From an uncultured Lachnospiraceae bacterium (GTDB lineage: Bacteria > Bacillota > Clostridia > Lachnospirales > Lachnospiraceae): 33,411 nucleotides of DNA. Below the pieces are notes generated by a model. That model did not search any database. It was not told where the DNA came from and worked only from the letters and a program-made list of their open reading frames with translations. Made by a program: the position numbers and the translations under genes. Positions within the stretch are counted from its first letter, which is position 1; the number at the start of each line of letters is the position of its first letter. Shown one piece after another: positions 24,335-31,362 of this stretch. The stretch covers positions 1 to 33,411 of the forward strand of contig CAJTVL010000044.1 of assembly GCA_910579425.1 (NCBI GenBank), in the 5' to 3' direction.

Positions 24335-24399
24335 AACCATGCCCTTTCCGTAATCTGCAAGCTTTCATACATGCTGTGTACGTATTGCGCAGGCATAAA
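24335..24399 (-). repeat. 65-bp dispersed repeat, copy 1
   Basis: This segment aligns without gaps to 26139-26203 with 9 mismatches (86% identity). On the minus strand it can fold into a CTGC...GCAG stem with an inner ATACRT/ATGTAT pairing. It lies at the junction between the DUF6323-like and DUF6179-like genes. The second copy lies at the start of the AraC gene in the same orientation. Confidence 0.65.
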
Positions 24400-24416
24400 T
24401 TTGCGTGTGATCTCAA

Positions 24417-24947
24417 TCAAAACAAATCCATCAGCGCCGCCAAATATAACTCCTTGTCCCACCGTTTCACAAGATCAAACTTTTCAAATTCTCCCCTTCC
24501 TCCCGTGGCTTCATAACCAGAATATCCAGCCCGGATCGCTTGGGCAAACAGATCCAGGCATGTTCCTTCCAGATAGTCCAAATCCCCGCAGCACACGCCG
24601 TCAAACTGTTCCCTCATAAATTCCAAAAGCTCGTCGTCTGTGATCTCATCCAGCATTTCATTTTTGTAAAGGAAAAAGATTTCCTGAAGCCGGATCAAAG
24701 TATCGCAGTAGCTGTCCTGGGTAATATAGGCCGAGTCGCAGAAGGTGTCTATGATCTTAGGCAGGATTCCCTGTCCGAACTCCACCCTGCGCTCCTTTCT
24801 CAATACCTCTCCCCGTTCCGCCACCAAGAGCTGCGCCTCCTTTTCACTTAAGGCAAGGCCAAATTTTTCCGTGTCCCGGTTTCTTGCAAGAACCTCCTTC
24901 ACCTGGGTTTGCTTTGACATGAGTTCCAGCCAGTTTTTTTCTTCCAT
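24417..24947 (-). CDS. DUF6323-like protein
   Basis: This 176-aa soluble protein matches, from memory, DUF6323: FGLALSEKEAQLLVAERGEVL, then RVEFGQGILPKIIDTFCDS, RLQEIFFLYKNEMLDEITDDEL and LEGTCLDLFAQAIR. Its function is unknown. The family is typically next to DUF6179, as here. The start ATG 24947 follows AAGGAGG at 9 nt. It is driven by the promoter at 25001-25028 and is the first gene of the two-gene unit. Confidence 0.75.
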   Translation of the reverse strand: MEEKNWLELMSKQTQVKEVLARNRDTEKFGLALSEKEAQLLVAERGEVLRKERRVEFGQGILPKIIDTFCDSAYITQDSYCDTLIRLQEIFFLYKNEMLDEITDDELLEFMREQFDGVCCGDLDYLEGTCLDLFAQAIRAGYSGYEATGGRGEFEKFDLVKRWDKELYLAALMDLF

Positions 24948-25000
24948 AAAGTGCGGCCTCCTTGTAAAATTCTGTGATTGTTTTCAGATGGTAATTACTT

Positions 25001-25028
25001 ATTATATATTTCCGAAACAATATTACAA
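25001..25028 (-). promoter_or_regulatory. promoter of the DUF6323/DUF6179 unit
   Basis: On the minus strand, TTGTAA (25023-25028) and TATAAT (25001-25006) are spaced 16 bp and lie 54 bp ahead of the DUF6323-like start codon. Confidence 0.6.
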
Positions 25029-25031
25029 GAC

Positions 25032-25060
25032 TTGACTTTTCACCGTTTTTGTGCTATAAT
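25032..25060 (+). promoter_or_regulatory. plus-strand promoter facing the 3' end of the AraC gene
   Basis: TTGACT (25032-25037) and TATAAT (25055-25060) with a 17-bp spacer form a strong promoter. Nothing on the plus strand downstream is coding. The transcript would run about 90 nt into the AraC terminator hairpin and might then continue antisense to AraC. Confidence 0.5.
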
Positions 25061-25101
25061 ATATAATGGATAGAAATATTTATCTTTTCGAACTCTTGAA
25101 T

Positions 25102-25154
25102 AAAAAAACTCCTGCCATAAAATAGCAGCCATCGCTCTTTATTTTATGGACAGG
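25102..25154 (-). terminator. terminator of the AraC gene
   Basis: Read on the minus strand, CCTGTCCATAAAATA pairs with TATTTTATGGCAGG (14 bp with one bulge) and is followed by AGTTTTTTT. It starts immediately after the AraC stop codon. Confidence 0.85.
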
Positions 25155-25157
25155 TGA

Positions 25158-26144
25158 TTATTTTACTGTCACTTTTTTAGTAACTCTGTATTTTCTCGGC
25201 GTCATGCCGTACCGCTTCTGAAAAATCCGGTGAAAATAACTGATGTTGTCATATCCCACCGACATTCCAATGTCCATCACTGACATGGTGGTGTGCTCCA
25301 GAAGGTATACTGCCTGATTCAGACGCTTTTCCTGCACCAGCTCCGTATAATTTTTTCCTGTGATTTTTTTAATCTCCCTGGACAGCCAGTACAAATCGTA
25401 GTGAAGGAGCCTGGCGAGCTTTGAGAGCTCTCCGTCCCGGTAATGCTCCTCCACATATCCCAGCACAGAGATCATAACTCCCTGCTGCCGGTTACCAAAC
25501 CCGGTCTCCATCCTGTCCGTATAGTTCATCAATTGAAGAAACAAAAGCCCCATGGTAATCTGATTGATACTTCTCTTGTTAGGCTGTCTGTGCCAGATCG
25601 ACCAAATCAAATTTTCCAGAAGATTTTGAATGGGAAGGATGTCCGCCACCTTAAAGTGAATGTATCCCGCAGCGCCATTCTCCCCCTTAAGACAGTCGAT
25701 CACAAAATCCCGCAGAAGATTTTTTTCTTCCCCCATCATCTTAAGACCGCAGTCAAAAAATTCCGGCAGGACAATGAAATTCACCGCCACATCATCCATA
25801 CCTGCCGGATAAATTTCCTGTACTGCCTTCTGGTTCAGAAGAAGCACCTCCCCCTCCTGCAAAAACACATCTTTCCCGTCAATCACATGATGGGTGCTTC
25901 CTGAACACATGTAGATCACTTCTATATAATTGTGGGTATGTCTGGGAAAATGTACAAACCTGGTATGGGTACGCACCTGGATCAGCTTACCATCATCTAA
26001 AAGCCGCTTCGCCTCCACCGTGTCATGCCCCTCGGACATATAAATATCCTTCTCGATCTCCGCCCGGCCTGCCAGGATACTTTCTTCCTCCGGCGTAATC
26101 TTCTTTAATTCCACCAGCAATTCATCTGTCATTCTAATAACCAT
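25158..26144 (-). CDS. AraC-family transcriptional regulator with cupin-like sensor domain
   Basis: This 328-aa protein has an N-terminal cupin-like effector domain (about 45-150, with RFVHFPRHTHNYIEVIYMCSG and the metal/ligand-type HTHNY segment). Its C-terminal double HTH (about 230-325) includes LARLLHYDLYWLSREIKKITG and the AraC signature MDIGMSVGYDNISYFHRIFQKRYGMTPRKYR. This layout is typical of regulators sensing carbohydrates or related metabolites. The start ATG 26144 falls inside the edge of the 65-bp repeat and has only a weak GGAAA ribosome binding site; ATG 26132 (MTDELLVEL) is an alternative. It is 77 bp downstream of the GH3 gene and may be cotranscribed with it. Confidence 0.9.
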   Translation of the reverse strand: MVIRMTDELLVELKKITPEEESILAGRAEIEKDIYMSEGHDTVEAKRLLDDGKLIQVRTHTRFVHFPRHTHNYIEVIYMCSGSTHHVIDGKDVFLQEGEVLLLNQKAVQEIYPAGMDDVAVNFIVLPEFFDCGLKMMGEEKNLLRDFVIDCLKGENGAAGYIHFKVADILPIQNLLENLIWSIWHRQPNKRSINQITMGLLFLQLMNYTDRMETGFGNRQQGVMISVLGYVEEHYRDGELSKLARLLHYDLYWLSREIKKITGKNYTELVQEKRLNQAVYLLEHTTMSVMDIGMSVGYDNISYFHRIFQKRYGMTPRKYRVTKKVTVK

Positions 26145-26203
26145 GCCGTTTCCGCAACCTGCAAGCTTTCATACATGTTATGCATGTATTGTGCAGGCAC
26201 AAA
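26139..26203 (-). repeat. 65-bp dispersed repeat, copy 2
   Basis: Partner of 24335-24399 (9 mismatches in 65, no gaps). In this copy the inner pairing TACATG/CATGTA is perfect. It lies between the GH3 stop and the AraC start and includes the AraC ATG at its end. Confidence 0.65.
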
Positions 26204-26221
26204 GCCAAAAAGCCTTTGCCT

Positions 26222-27550
26222 TTACTCCAGTCTATCCCTTAATTTTACCCGGAAAATTCTGCGAAGGGACTCGTTGATCTGCTCCTCTGTAAGGGAACCG
26301 CTCTGTACCGCCTCAAGCACTCCCGTATAAGCCGTGGCGTAATCCTCCGGCATAAATATCATGTCCGCCCCTGCCTGCAAGGCCTTCACCGCTGCCTCGT
26401 CAGCCGTGTAATATTCCGTGATCGCCGCCACGTTCATGGCATCTGTAATAATGATTCCCGTAAAGCCTAGCTGCTGCCGTAAAATCTCCGTGACCATTTT
26501 CCCTGAAAGGGAAGAGGGCGTATTGTCTCCGGTCACATTTGGCAGGGAAAGATGGCTGACCATTACGAAATCGGCCCCTGCCGAAATCCCTGACTGATAT
26601 GCCGGGAAATCCCTCTCCATAAAGCTCTCTATGGCCTTATCCGAGGTAATCATTCCCTCACTGGCATTTCCTGTCACGTCCCCCAGCCCCGGGAAATACT
26701 TCAGGCAGGTGCTCACCCCGGCAGCCTGACTCCCCTCCACAAAGGCGGAAACCATGGAAGATACCTGTCCCTGGTCCGTTCCAAAGGCCCGGTCTCCGAT
26801 TAAGGTATTCCCTTCTGCCATCACATCCGCTACCGGAGCAAAGTTGACGTTAAACCCATACCCGGCAAGATAAGAGCCGATGGTATCTCCGGCATTCTGC
26901 GCCGCTGATGCGTCAGCCGAGGCTCCGATATCCGCCATTTTCCCTACATTTTCTGCCAGACCGCTCTCCGCAACAGGGCTAATGCTCCCCCCTTCCTCCT
27001 CCACACCAAGAAAGATAGCGGATTTACTGTAGCTCTTCGTATTCTGGAGCATCTCTTTAAGCTGCGCCTCATCCAGTATATTTTTGGAGGAATAGATAAG
27101 CCCGCCTACTGGCTGCGCACCCAATTTATCCCTGGTGGTATCTCCCGCCTGGGTCACCGTATCCATTCCAGTAAGCGCCTCCGGTGTGATGAAAAAGAGC
27201 CCGGCCACCTTATCCTCTAAGGTCATTCCCGCAATGCTCTCTTCAACCATCACCTCCAGCCAGTCCGTCTCTTCCTCCGGCTCCGGTTCGAGACCCTCAG
27301 AGGGCGCCTCCACCGCCTGCTGCCCATCCTCCGCATTGGCAATTTCCTCCAACTGCTTCTCTAACTCTTCTGCCTGCTTTTTATCATTGATGATATCGAC
27401 TATTTTCCGCACGCCAATAATTCCGCCTGCAATCAGCCCTGCAAATATGATCGTAATGACTATGTAGGAAATAATCTGATTTCTTACCCGTCTTTTGTGC
27501 CTGTATATCTTTCTTTCCATTTCTTCCTGCTGTATCCCTTTATCTGCCAT
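26222..27550 (-). CDS. membrane-anchored GH3-like (NagZ-type) protein with altered catalytic motifs
   Basis: This 442-aa protein has a cytoplasmic basic N-terminus, one membrane helix (about 26-47), an acidic linker (60-95) and a glycoside hydrolase family 3 N-terminal barrel (about 105-435). Family landmarks are VEEEGGSI (183-190), IGDRAFGTD (251-259), KYFPGLG (284-290) and the nucleophile Asp370 in ITDAMN. In active NagZ enzymes the third landmark is KHFPGHG followed by a DSH acid/base motif. Here both His positions are changed and the DSH site reads NAS. The residue after EEEGG is also not the usual basic one. It is probably extracellular and either a weak or altered hydrolase or a binding protein for muropeptides or GlcNAc. 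ATG follows GGAGGG. Confidence 0.85.
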   Translation of the reverse strand: MADKGIQQEEMERKIYRHKRRVRNQIISYIVITIIFAGLIAGGIIGVRKIVDIINDKKQAEELEKQLEEIANAEDGQQAVEAPSEGLEPEPEEETDWLEVMVEESIAGMTLEDKVAGLFFITPEALTGMDTVTQAGDTTRDKLGAQPVGGLIYSSKNILDEAQLKEMLQNTKSYSKSAIFLGVEEEGGSISPVAESGLAENVGKMADIGASADASAAQNAGDTIGSYLAGYGFNVNFAPVADVMAEGNTLIGDRAFGTDQGQVSSMVSAFVEGSQAAGVSTCLKYFPGLGDVTGNASEGMITSDKAIESFMERDFPAYQSGISAGADFVMVSHLSLPNVTGDNTPSSLSGKMVTEILRQQLGFTGIIITDAMNVAAITEYYTADEAAVKALQAGADMIFMPEDYATAYTGVLEAVQSGSLTEEQINESLRRIFRVKLRDRLE

Positions 27551-27665
27551 ACCAACCCTCCGTGCAAATCTCCAGTGTACAACCTATATCATAACTTATT
27601 TACACCCTAATTTCTACAAAAACTTTATGGAAAATGGCCCTGGGCCGTGAATAGCAGCGTACAAT

Positions 27666-27704
27666 AAAGCGGGCATCAATCTTTTCGATTAACACCCGCT
27701 TTTA
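27666..27704 (-). terminator. rho-independent terminator
   Basis: AAAGCGGG and CCCGCTTTT enclose a loop that itself contains pairing ATCAATC/GATTAAC. T-runs occur on both sides. It ends the candidate RNA read on the minus strand, ahead of the GH3 gene. Confidence 0.75.
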
Positions 27705-28066
27705 AACTATACTATCCAATGGCCTTTACCTCGCTTTCTTTTTATTTGGATAATACTCCCTATTCAGTTTTTCTTTCTCTTTCGTACCTCTGCATCTTTT
27801 CCTTTGTACAAATGTACTGTAACGTTTCCTCAACCTGTAGACGATTTCTAAAAAGAGATTCATCCGTTGTTTTCTTTTGTCCTTCGTTACATTTTCTTCT
27901 GCATCCTGTACGAATTTGAAATCCGCTTTCTTTAGTACTTAATTCTTTTGTACCTTAGAAGCTAACTCTTTCACATTTTGTTATCTGAGATCAGATAACC
28001 TATCTTACGTTTTCGGTGGTCCGTACCTTCCTTTCTTTAAGATTATCTATGTGAATTTGTTTTGTT
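27666..28066 (-). ncRNA. candidate unrecognised ~400-nt transcript
   Basis: A perfect promoter (28073-28101) and a terminator (27666-27704) delimit about 400 purine-rich nt on the minus strand with no convincing gene. A ribosome-binding-like AGGAAGG occurs near 28030, but no start codon follows at proper spacing. One frame has GTG AAA GAG plus 8 codons, a TAA, then 70 open codons with a basic sequence and one internal ATG (45 aa, MNLFLEIVYRLRKRYS, ending NKKKAR). A decayed or recoded small protein is therefore possible. A 9+9 dyad (GTTATCTGA-N2-TCAGATAAC, 27980-27999) lies about 70 nt from the start. I cannot match it to a known RNA class. Confidence 0.45.
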
Positions 28067-28072
28067 GATTTT

Positions 28073-28101
28073 ATTATATACACACCCCTTTAATTTGTCA
28101 A
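28073..28101 (-). promoter_or_regulatory. perfect consensus sigma-A promoter
   Basis: On the minus strand TTGACA (28096-28101), 17 bp, TATAAT (28073-28078): exact consensus in both boxes and spacing. There is no gene for at least 500 bp downstream until the GH3 start. Confidence 0.85.
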
Positions 28102-28250
28102 CACATTTTTTCATTTTTTTCTTAGAATTTTTATTTTTTTATTTTATACGGCATTTTATCAGATATTATGGCATGTTTTAACAAATTATCTCAAAATATA
28201 GCATCAAATTACTACATATAAGACGAACAGGACACGAAGTTCCTATAACC

Positions 28251-28277
28251 GAGCAGGGAAGGTTACCTCCCCTGCTC
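28251..28277. repeat. long inverted repeat between glyA and the candidate RNA
   Basis: GAGCAGGGAAGG and CCTCCCCTGCTC pair over 12 bp with one mismatch around TTA. No T-run follows on either strand. It could be a regulatory hairpin or a remnant of a larger repeat. Confidence 0.5.
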
Positions 28278-28333
28278 GCCGCGCGTCACTTTAGCACTTT
28301 AGTGGCATACTTCCTTTGCACGGGCCTGTACAT

Positions 28334-28370
28334 AAAAAAGAACGCCACACCCTTGTATGACGTCCTTCCT
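28334..28370 (-). terminator. terminator of glyA
   Basis: Read on the minus strand, ACGTCATAC pairs with GTGTGGCGT, extended by G-T/A-T pairs of the flanks, and is followed by a run of six T. It starts about 30 bp after the glyA stop. Confidence 0.75.
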
Positions 28371-28398
28371 GTTCTTTCCTAAATTAACCTGTTGTGTC

Positions 28399-29637
28399 TT
28401 AAATAAGAGGATATTTATCCGTAAGCTTCTGCACGATCGCTCTCGCCTGGGGTATCTTTTCTTCTCCGCCCTTGACGATAAGGGCGATCGCCTCCGCGAT
28501 CTGCTCCATGTCCTGCGTATCCATCCCCCTTGAGGTAACGGCCGGAGTACCCAGACGGATTCCGCTGGTCACAAAAGGAGACTTTGGATCGTTGGGTATG
28601 GTATTTTTATTGGCTGTAATATGGGCCTCGTCCAGCATTTTTTCCACTGCCTTGCCGGTCAGGTCAAAGGTTGTCAGATCCATCAGCATCAGGTGGTTGT
28701 CCGTACCGCCGGAGACAATCTTAATGCCTCTGTCCATCAATCCTTTGCAAAGCGCTTGGGCATTATCAATAATCTTCTTCTGATATGCCTTGAAGTCATC
28801 CGACAGTGCTTCCCTGAAGCACACCGCCTTAGCCGCGATCACATGCATCAGCGGGCCGCCCTGGATACCCGGGAATACTGCCTTGTTGAAATTGTATTTT
28901 TCAGCCGCTTCTTTGCCTGCAAGAATCAAACCGCCCCTGGGGCCTCTCAGCGTCTTGTGGGTGGTGGTGGTAACCACATCCGCATAGGGAATCGGGCTCG
29001 GGTGAAGCCCGGCAGCCACAAGGCCGGCAATGTGAGCCATATCCACCATCAAAACCGCACCTGCTTCGTCGGCTACCTCCCTGAATTTCTTAAAATCAAT
29101 GGTTCTTGCATAGGCGGACGCACCTGCTATGATCATCTTGGGCTTGCATTCCAGAGCAATTTCCCCGAGCATATCGTAGTCCAGGAACCCCTGGTCATTT
29201 ACGCCATAAGGCACGATCTTAAAATATTTCCCGGAGATATTTACCGGGCTTCCGTGGGTCAGGTGCCCGCCGTGATCCAGGTTCATTCCCATGATGGTAT
29301 CGCCGGGACTGCAGATTGCAAACTGTACTGCCAGATTGGCCTGAGCTCCTGAATGGGGCTGCACATTGGCATAATCACAGCCAAAAAGCTCTTTCGCCCT
29401 CTCAATGGCAAGATTTTCTGCCACATCAACGCACTGACAGCCGCCATAATAGCGTTTGCCCGGATATCCTTCCGCATATTTGTTGGTCAGCGGACTGCCC
29501 ATAGCCGCCATCACCGCTTTGCTGACCCAGTTCTCCGACGCGATCAGCTCAATATGGCTGTTCTGCCTCTCCTGCTCATCCACGATCGCCTGGGCGATCT
29601 CGGGATCGACCTTTTTTACCTCTTCGAGTGAATACAT
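28399..29637 (-). CDS. glyA: serine hydroxymethyltransferase
   Basis: This cytoplasmic PLP enzyme converts serine and tetrahydrofolate to glycine and 5,10-methylene-THF. The product is 412 aa from ATG 29637, set by AAGGAGG at 8 nt and by the normal family length; the upstream extension (MVSFLYFLCYNK) is not coding. Diagnostic parts are LIASENWVSKAVMAAMGS near the N-terminus, NKYAEGYPGKRYYGGCQ, PHSGAQANLAV, VDMAHIAGLVAAGLHPSP and the PLP-lysine motif TTTTHKTLRGPRGG near 225. The ITSGIRLGTPA-type segment appears as VTSGIRLGTPAVTSRG near 360. A TATAAT lies at 29671-29676, with no clear -35. It is monocistronic, with its own terminator. Confidence 0.98.
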   Translation of the reverse strand: MYSLEEVKKVDPEIAQAIVDEQERQNSHIELIASENWVSKAVMAAMGSPLTNKYAEGYPGKRYYGGCQCVDVAENLAIERAKELFGCDYANVQPHSGAQANLAVQFAICSPGDTIMGMNLDHGGHLTHGSPVNISGKYFKIVPYGVNDQGFLDYDMLGEIALECKPKMIIAGASAYARTIDFKKFREVADEAGAVLMVDMAHIAGLVAAGLHPSPIPYADVVTTTTHKTLRGPRGGLILAGKEAAEKYNFNKAVFPGIQGGPLMHVIAAKAVCFREALSDDFKAYQKKIIDNAQALCKGLMDRGIKIVSGGTDNHLMLMDLTTFDLTGKAVEKMLDEAHITANKNTIPNDPKSPFVTSGIRLGTPAVTSRGMDTQDMEQIAEAIALIVKGGEEKIPQARAIVQKLTDKYPLI

Positions 29638-29719
29638 GATTTTCCTCCTTGTCTTAATCGCGTAGTGCTTATTATAGCACAAAAAATATAGAAAAGAAAC
29701 CATTGCATACGCAGATCAA

Positions 29720-31306
29720 TCACAGATGATCAAAAAACACCGTTTCTTTCTCCAACTCCTGCACCACTTCCTGGTTGACGCCCATACGTATGGAAATATC
29801 TTCCATATCCCCTGCAAGACTTTTGGTATTGTCAGCCATGCCGGCAATACCGCCAGCGCCTTCATCAATCGCCTTTGTGATAGCACCGATAGAATCTGCT
29901 ATCTCTGACATAGAATTTCTCAGGCTTTCGGTGCGTTGATGAAATTCCTCCATCGTCCGGCGGATATAGACGGCATCCTCCTTATACTGACTGCCGGACT
30001 GCACAAACGCCTGAAACTGTACAAGAACGGATTGATTCATGTAGTCGATCAAAAGCCGGGCATTCTCGGAAAGATTATATACGGCAGAGGTCACCACGTT
30101 GTTGATCTCCTGAATTCGGCTGGCCGTTTCCTGGCTGGAATTTGAGAGTTCCCGGATCTCTCGGGCAACCACAGCGAATCCCCTTCCGGCTGCTCCTGCA
30201 TTGGTTGCCTCTACAGAGGCATTCAAAGCGATCAGACGGGTTTGCTGGGCAATCGATAAAATATCTCCCGTGAGATCTCTGATTCTGTCCACGCTTTTAC
30301 TTTTTTCGATGGCATCATCAAGTGTACTAAGGATCTCTTCCGCTTTGGCGCTTGTAACCTGCGCGCTGGTCTGGGCAGACTGCTGCATGGAATCTGCCCG
30401 GGTATTCATTTGCGCAGTATAGGAAGCGATCGCACTGCATTCCTCCGCAATATTGCGGACATCCTCTCTGACGCTCTCTGTATGGTTGTTGATGGCCGAC
30501 ACATTTCCCGCAACCTTTCCAATGGTGGCAGAGAGCTCTCCGGCCAGGGCAGAGAGGCTGGCCGCCCTTTTTCTGGAGGCCTGGGTGCTGCCAAGAACCT
30601 CTCCTGTCATATTGTTGATACGCCCCGAGCTTTCCTTTATGGTTTTCAATATACTTTTCACCGGAATAACCACATAATTGGTGATCAGCTTCAGGTCCGC
30701 AAATACCAGCATAATACAGGTGGCAGCGGCAGCAATGCCCACCGTCAGGGAGAGAAGATAGACGAAAGAAAGGCGGGCTCTGGCCTGGGCAGTCTGTTCG
30801 CTGATTGAACCGTTTATGGCATCAATATCCGCTTCCATGGCCGCTGCGCAAGACGCCACGTCTCCGTTGGCCAGAGCATAGGCATCCTGCGTTTTATGGC
30901 TCGCACTGGCACAGACCAGACGGACAAGCGCATGCTTAAAGGATGCATAGTCAGACAGCAGCGCTTCATACTGCGGCCGGTCTTTGTCTATCACATGATA
31001 CGCATATTCCGTAAGCATATCATCCAGAGCGGCCTCCTCCTCCTTGATCTGATTTACAAGGGTAATCATTGTATTATAATCAGTGGCAACAATATGACTG
31101 AGCGCCATTTTATGTATATTCATGGTGGACTGGCAGATTTCGGCCAGCCGGCTTTGACCGTCCATATAATTATCGGCAATATTGGAGGCGCTTGCATTCA
31201 CGTTCCGTATATTAAAAATAGAAAGAATATTTGAAAAAAGAGCCACAATCCCCAAAAGGGCAATCGGTATGATCAAACGATGCTTTAAGCTGATATTTTT
31301 CATCAT
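29720..31306 (-). CDS. methyl-accepting chemotaxis protein
   Basis: This 528-aa transmembrane chemoreceptor has TM1 at about 11-32, an extracytoplasmic four-helix-bundle type sensor (33-187), TM2 at about 188-208 and a HAMP-like link. The cytoplasmic coiled coil carries the conserved signalling tip (ILSIAQQTRLIALNASVEAT, then NAGAAGRGFAVVAREIREL, near 360-395). The tip binds CheW/CheA. The start MMKN follows AAGGAG at 10 nt. It lies 51 bp downstream of an orphan solute-binding lipoprotein gene in the same direction, so that protein may present ligands to it. No other che or flagellar genes are in the window. Confidence 0.95.
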   Translation of the reverse strand: MMKNISLKHRLIIPIALLGIVALFSNILSIFNIRNVNASASNIADNYMDGQSRLAEICQSTMNIHKMALSHIVATDYNTMITLVNQIKEEEAALDDMLTEYAYHVIDKDRPQYEALLSDYASFKHALVRLVCASASHKTQDAYALANGDVASCAAAMEADIDAINGSISEQTAQARARLSFVYLLSLTVGIAAAATCIMLVFADLKLITNYVVIPVKSILKTIKESSGRINNMTGEVLGSTQASRKRAASLSALAGELSATIGKVAGNVSAINNHTESVREDVRNIAEECSAIASYTAQMNTRADSMQQSAQTSAQVTSAKAEEILSTLDDAIEKSKSVDRIRDLTGDILSIAQQTRLIALNASVEATNAGAAGRGFAVVAREIRELSNSSQETASRIQEINNVVTSAVYNLSENARLLIDYMNQSVLVQFQAFVQSGSQYKEDAVYIRRTMEEFHQRTESLRNSMSEIADSIGAITKAIDEGAGGIAGMADNTKSLAGDMEDISIRMGVNQEVVQELEKETVFFDHL

Positions 31307-31328
31307 AGCTATAACTCTCCTTATATCT

Positions 31329-31362
31329 TTGCAAAATCGCGTGCATCCCCGGCGGGGTTATG
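31329..31362 (-). repeat. 34-bp dispersed repeat, copy 2
   Basis: Partner of 6134-6167 (6 mismatches in 34, no gaps). It overlaps the last bases of the solute-binding protein gene, its TAA being part of CATAACCCC. It fills most of the gap before the chemoreceptor gene. Confidence 0.6.

Noticed and set aside
27719..27919. 66-aa plus-strand ORF (Ser/Phe-rich) in the glyA-GH3 gap
   Set aside because: No ribosome binding site; it is the pyrimidine-rich complement of the purine-rich candidate RNA.
28236..28248. GAAGTTCCTATA, matching one arm of a yeast FRT site
   Set aside because: Only one 12-base half-site is present, without the inverted second arm or spacer; chance match.
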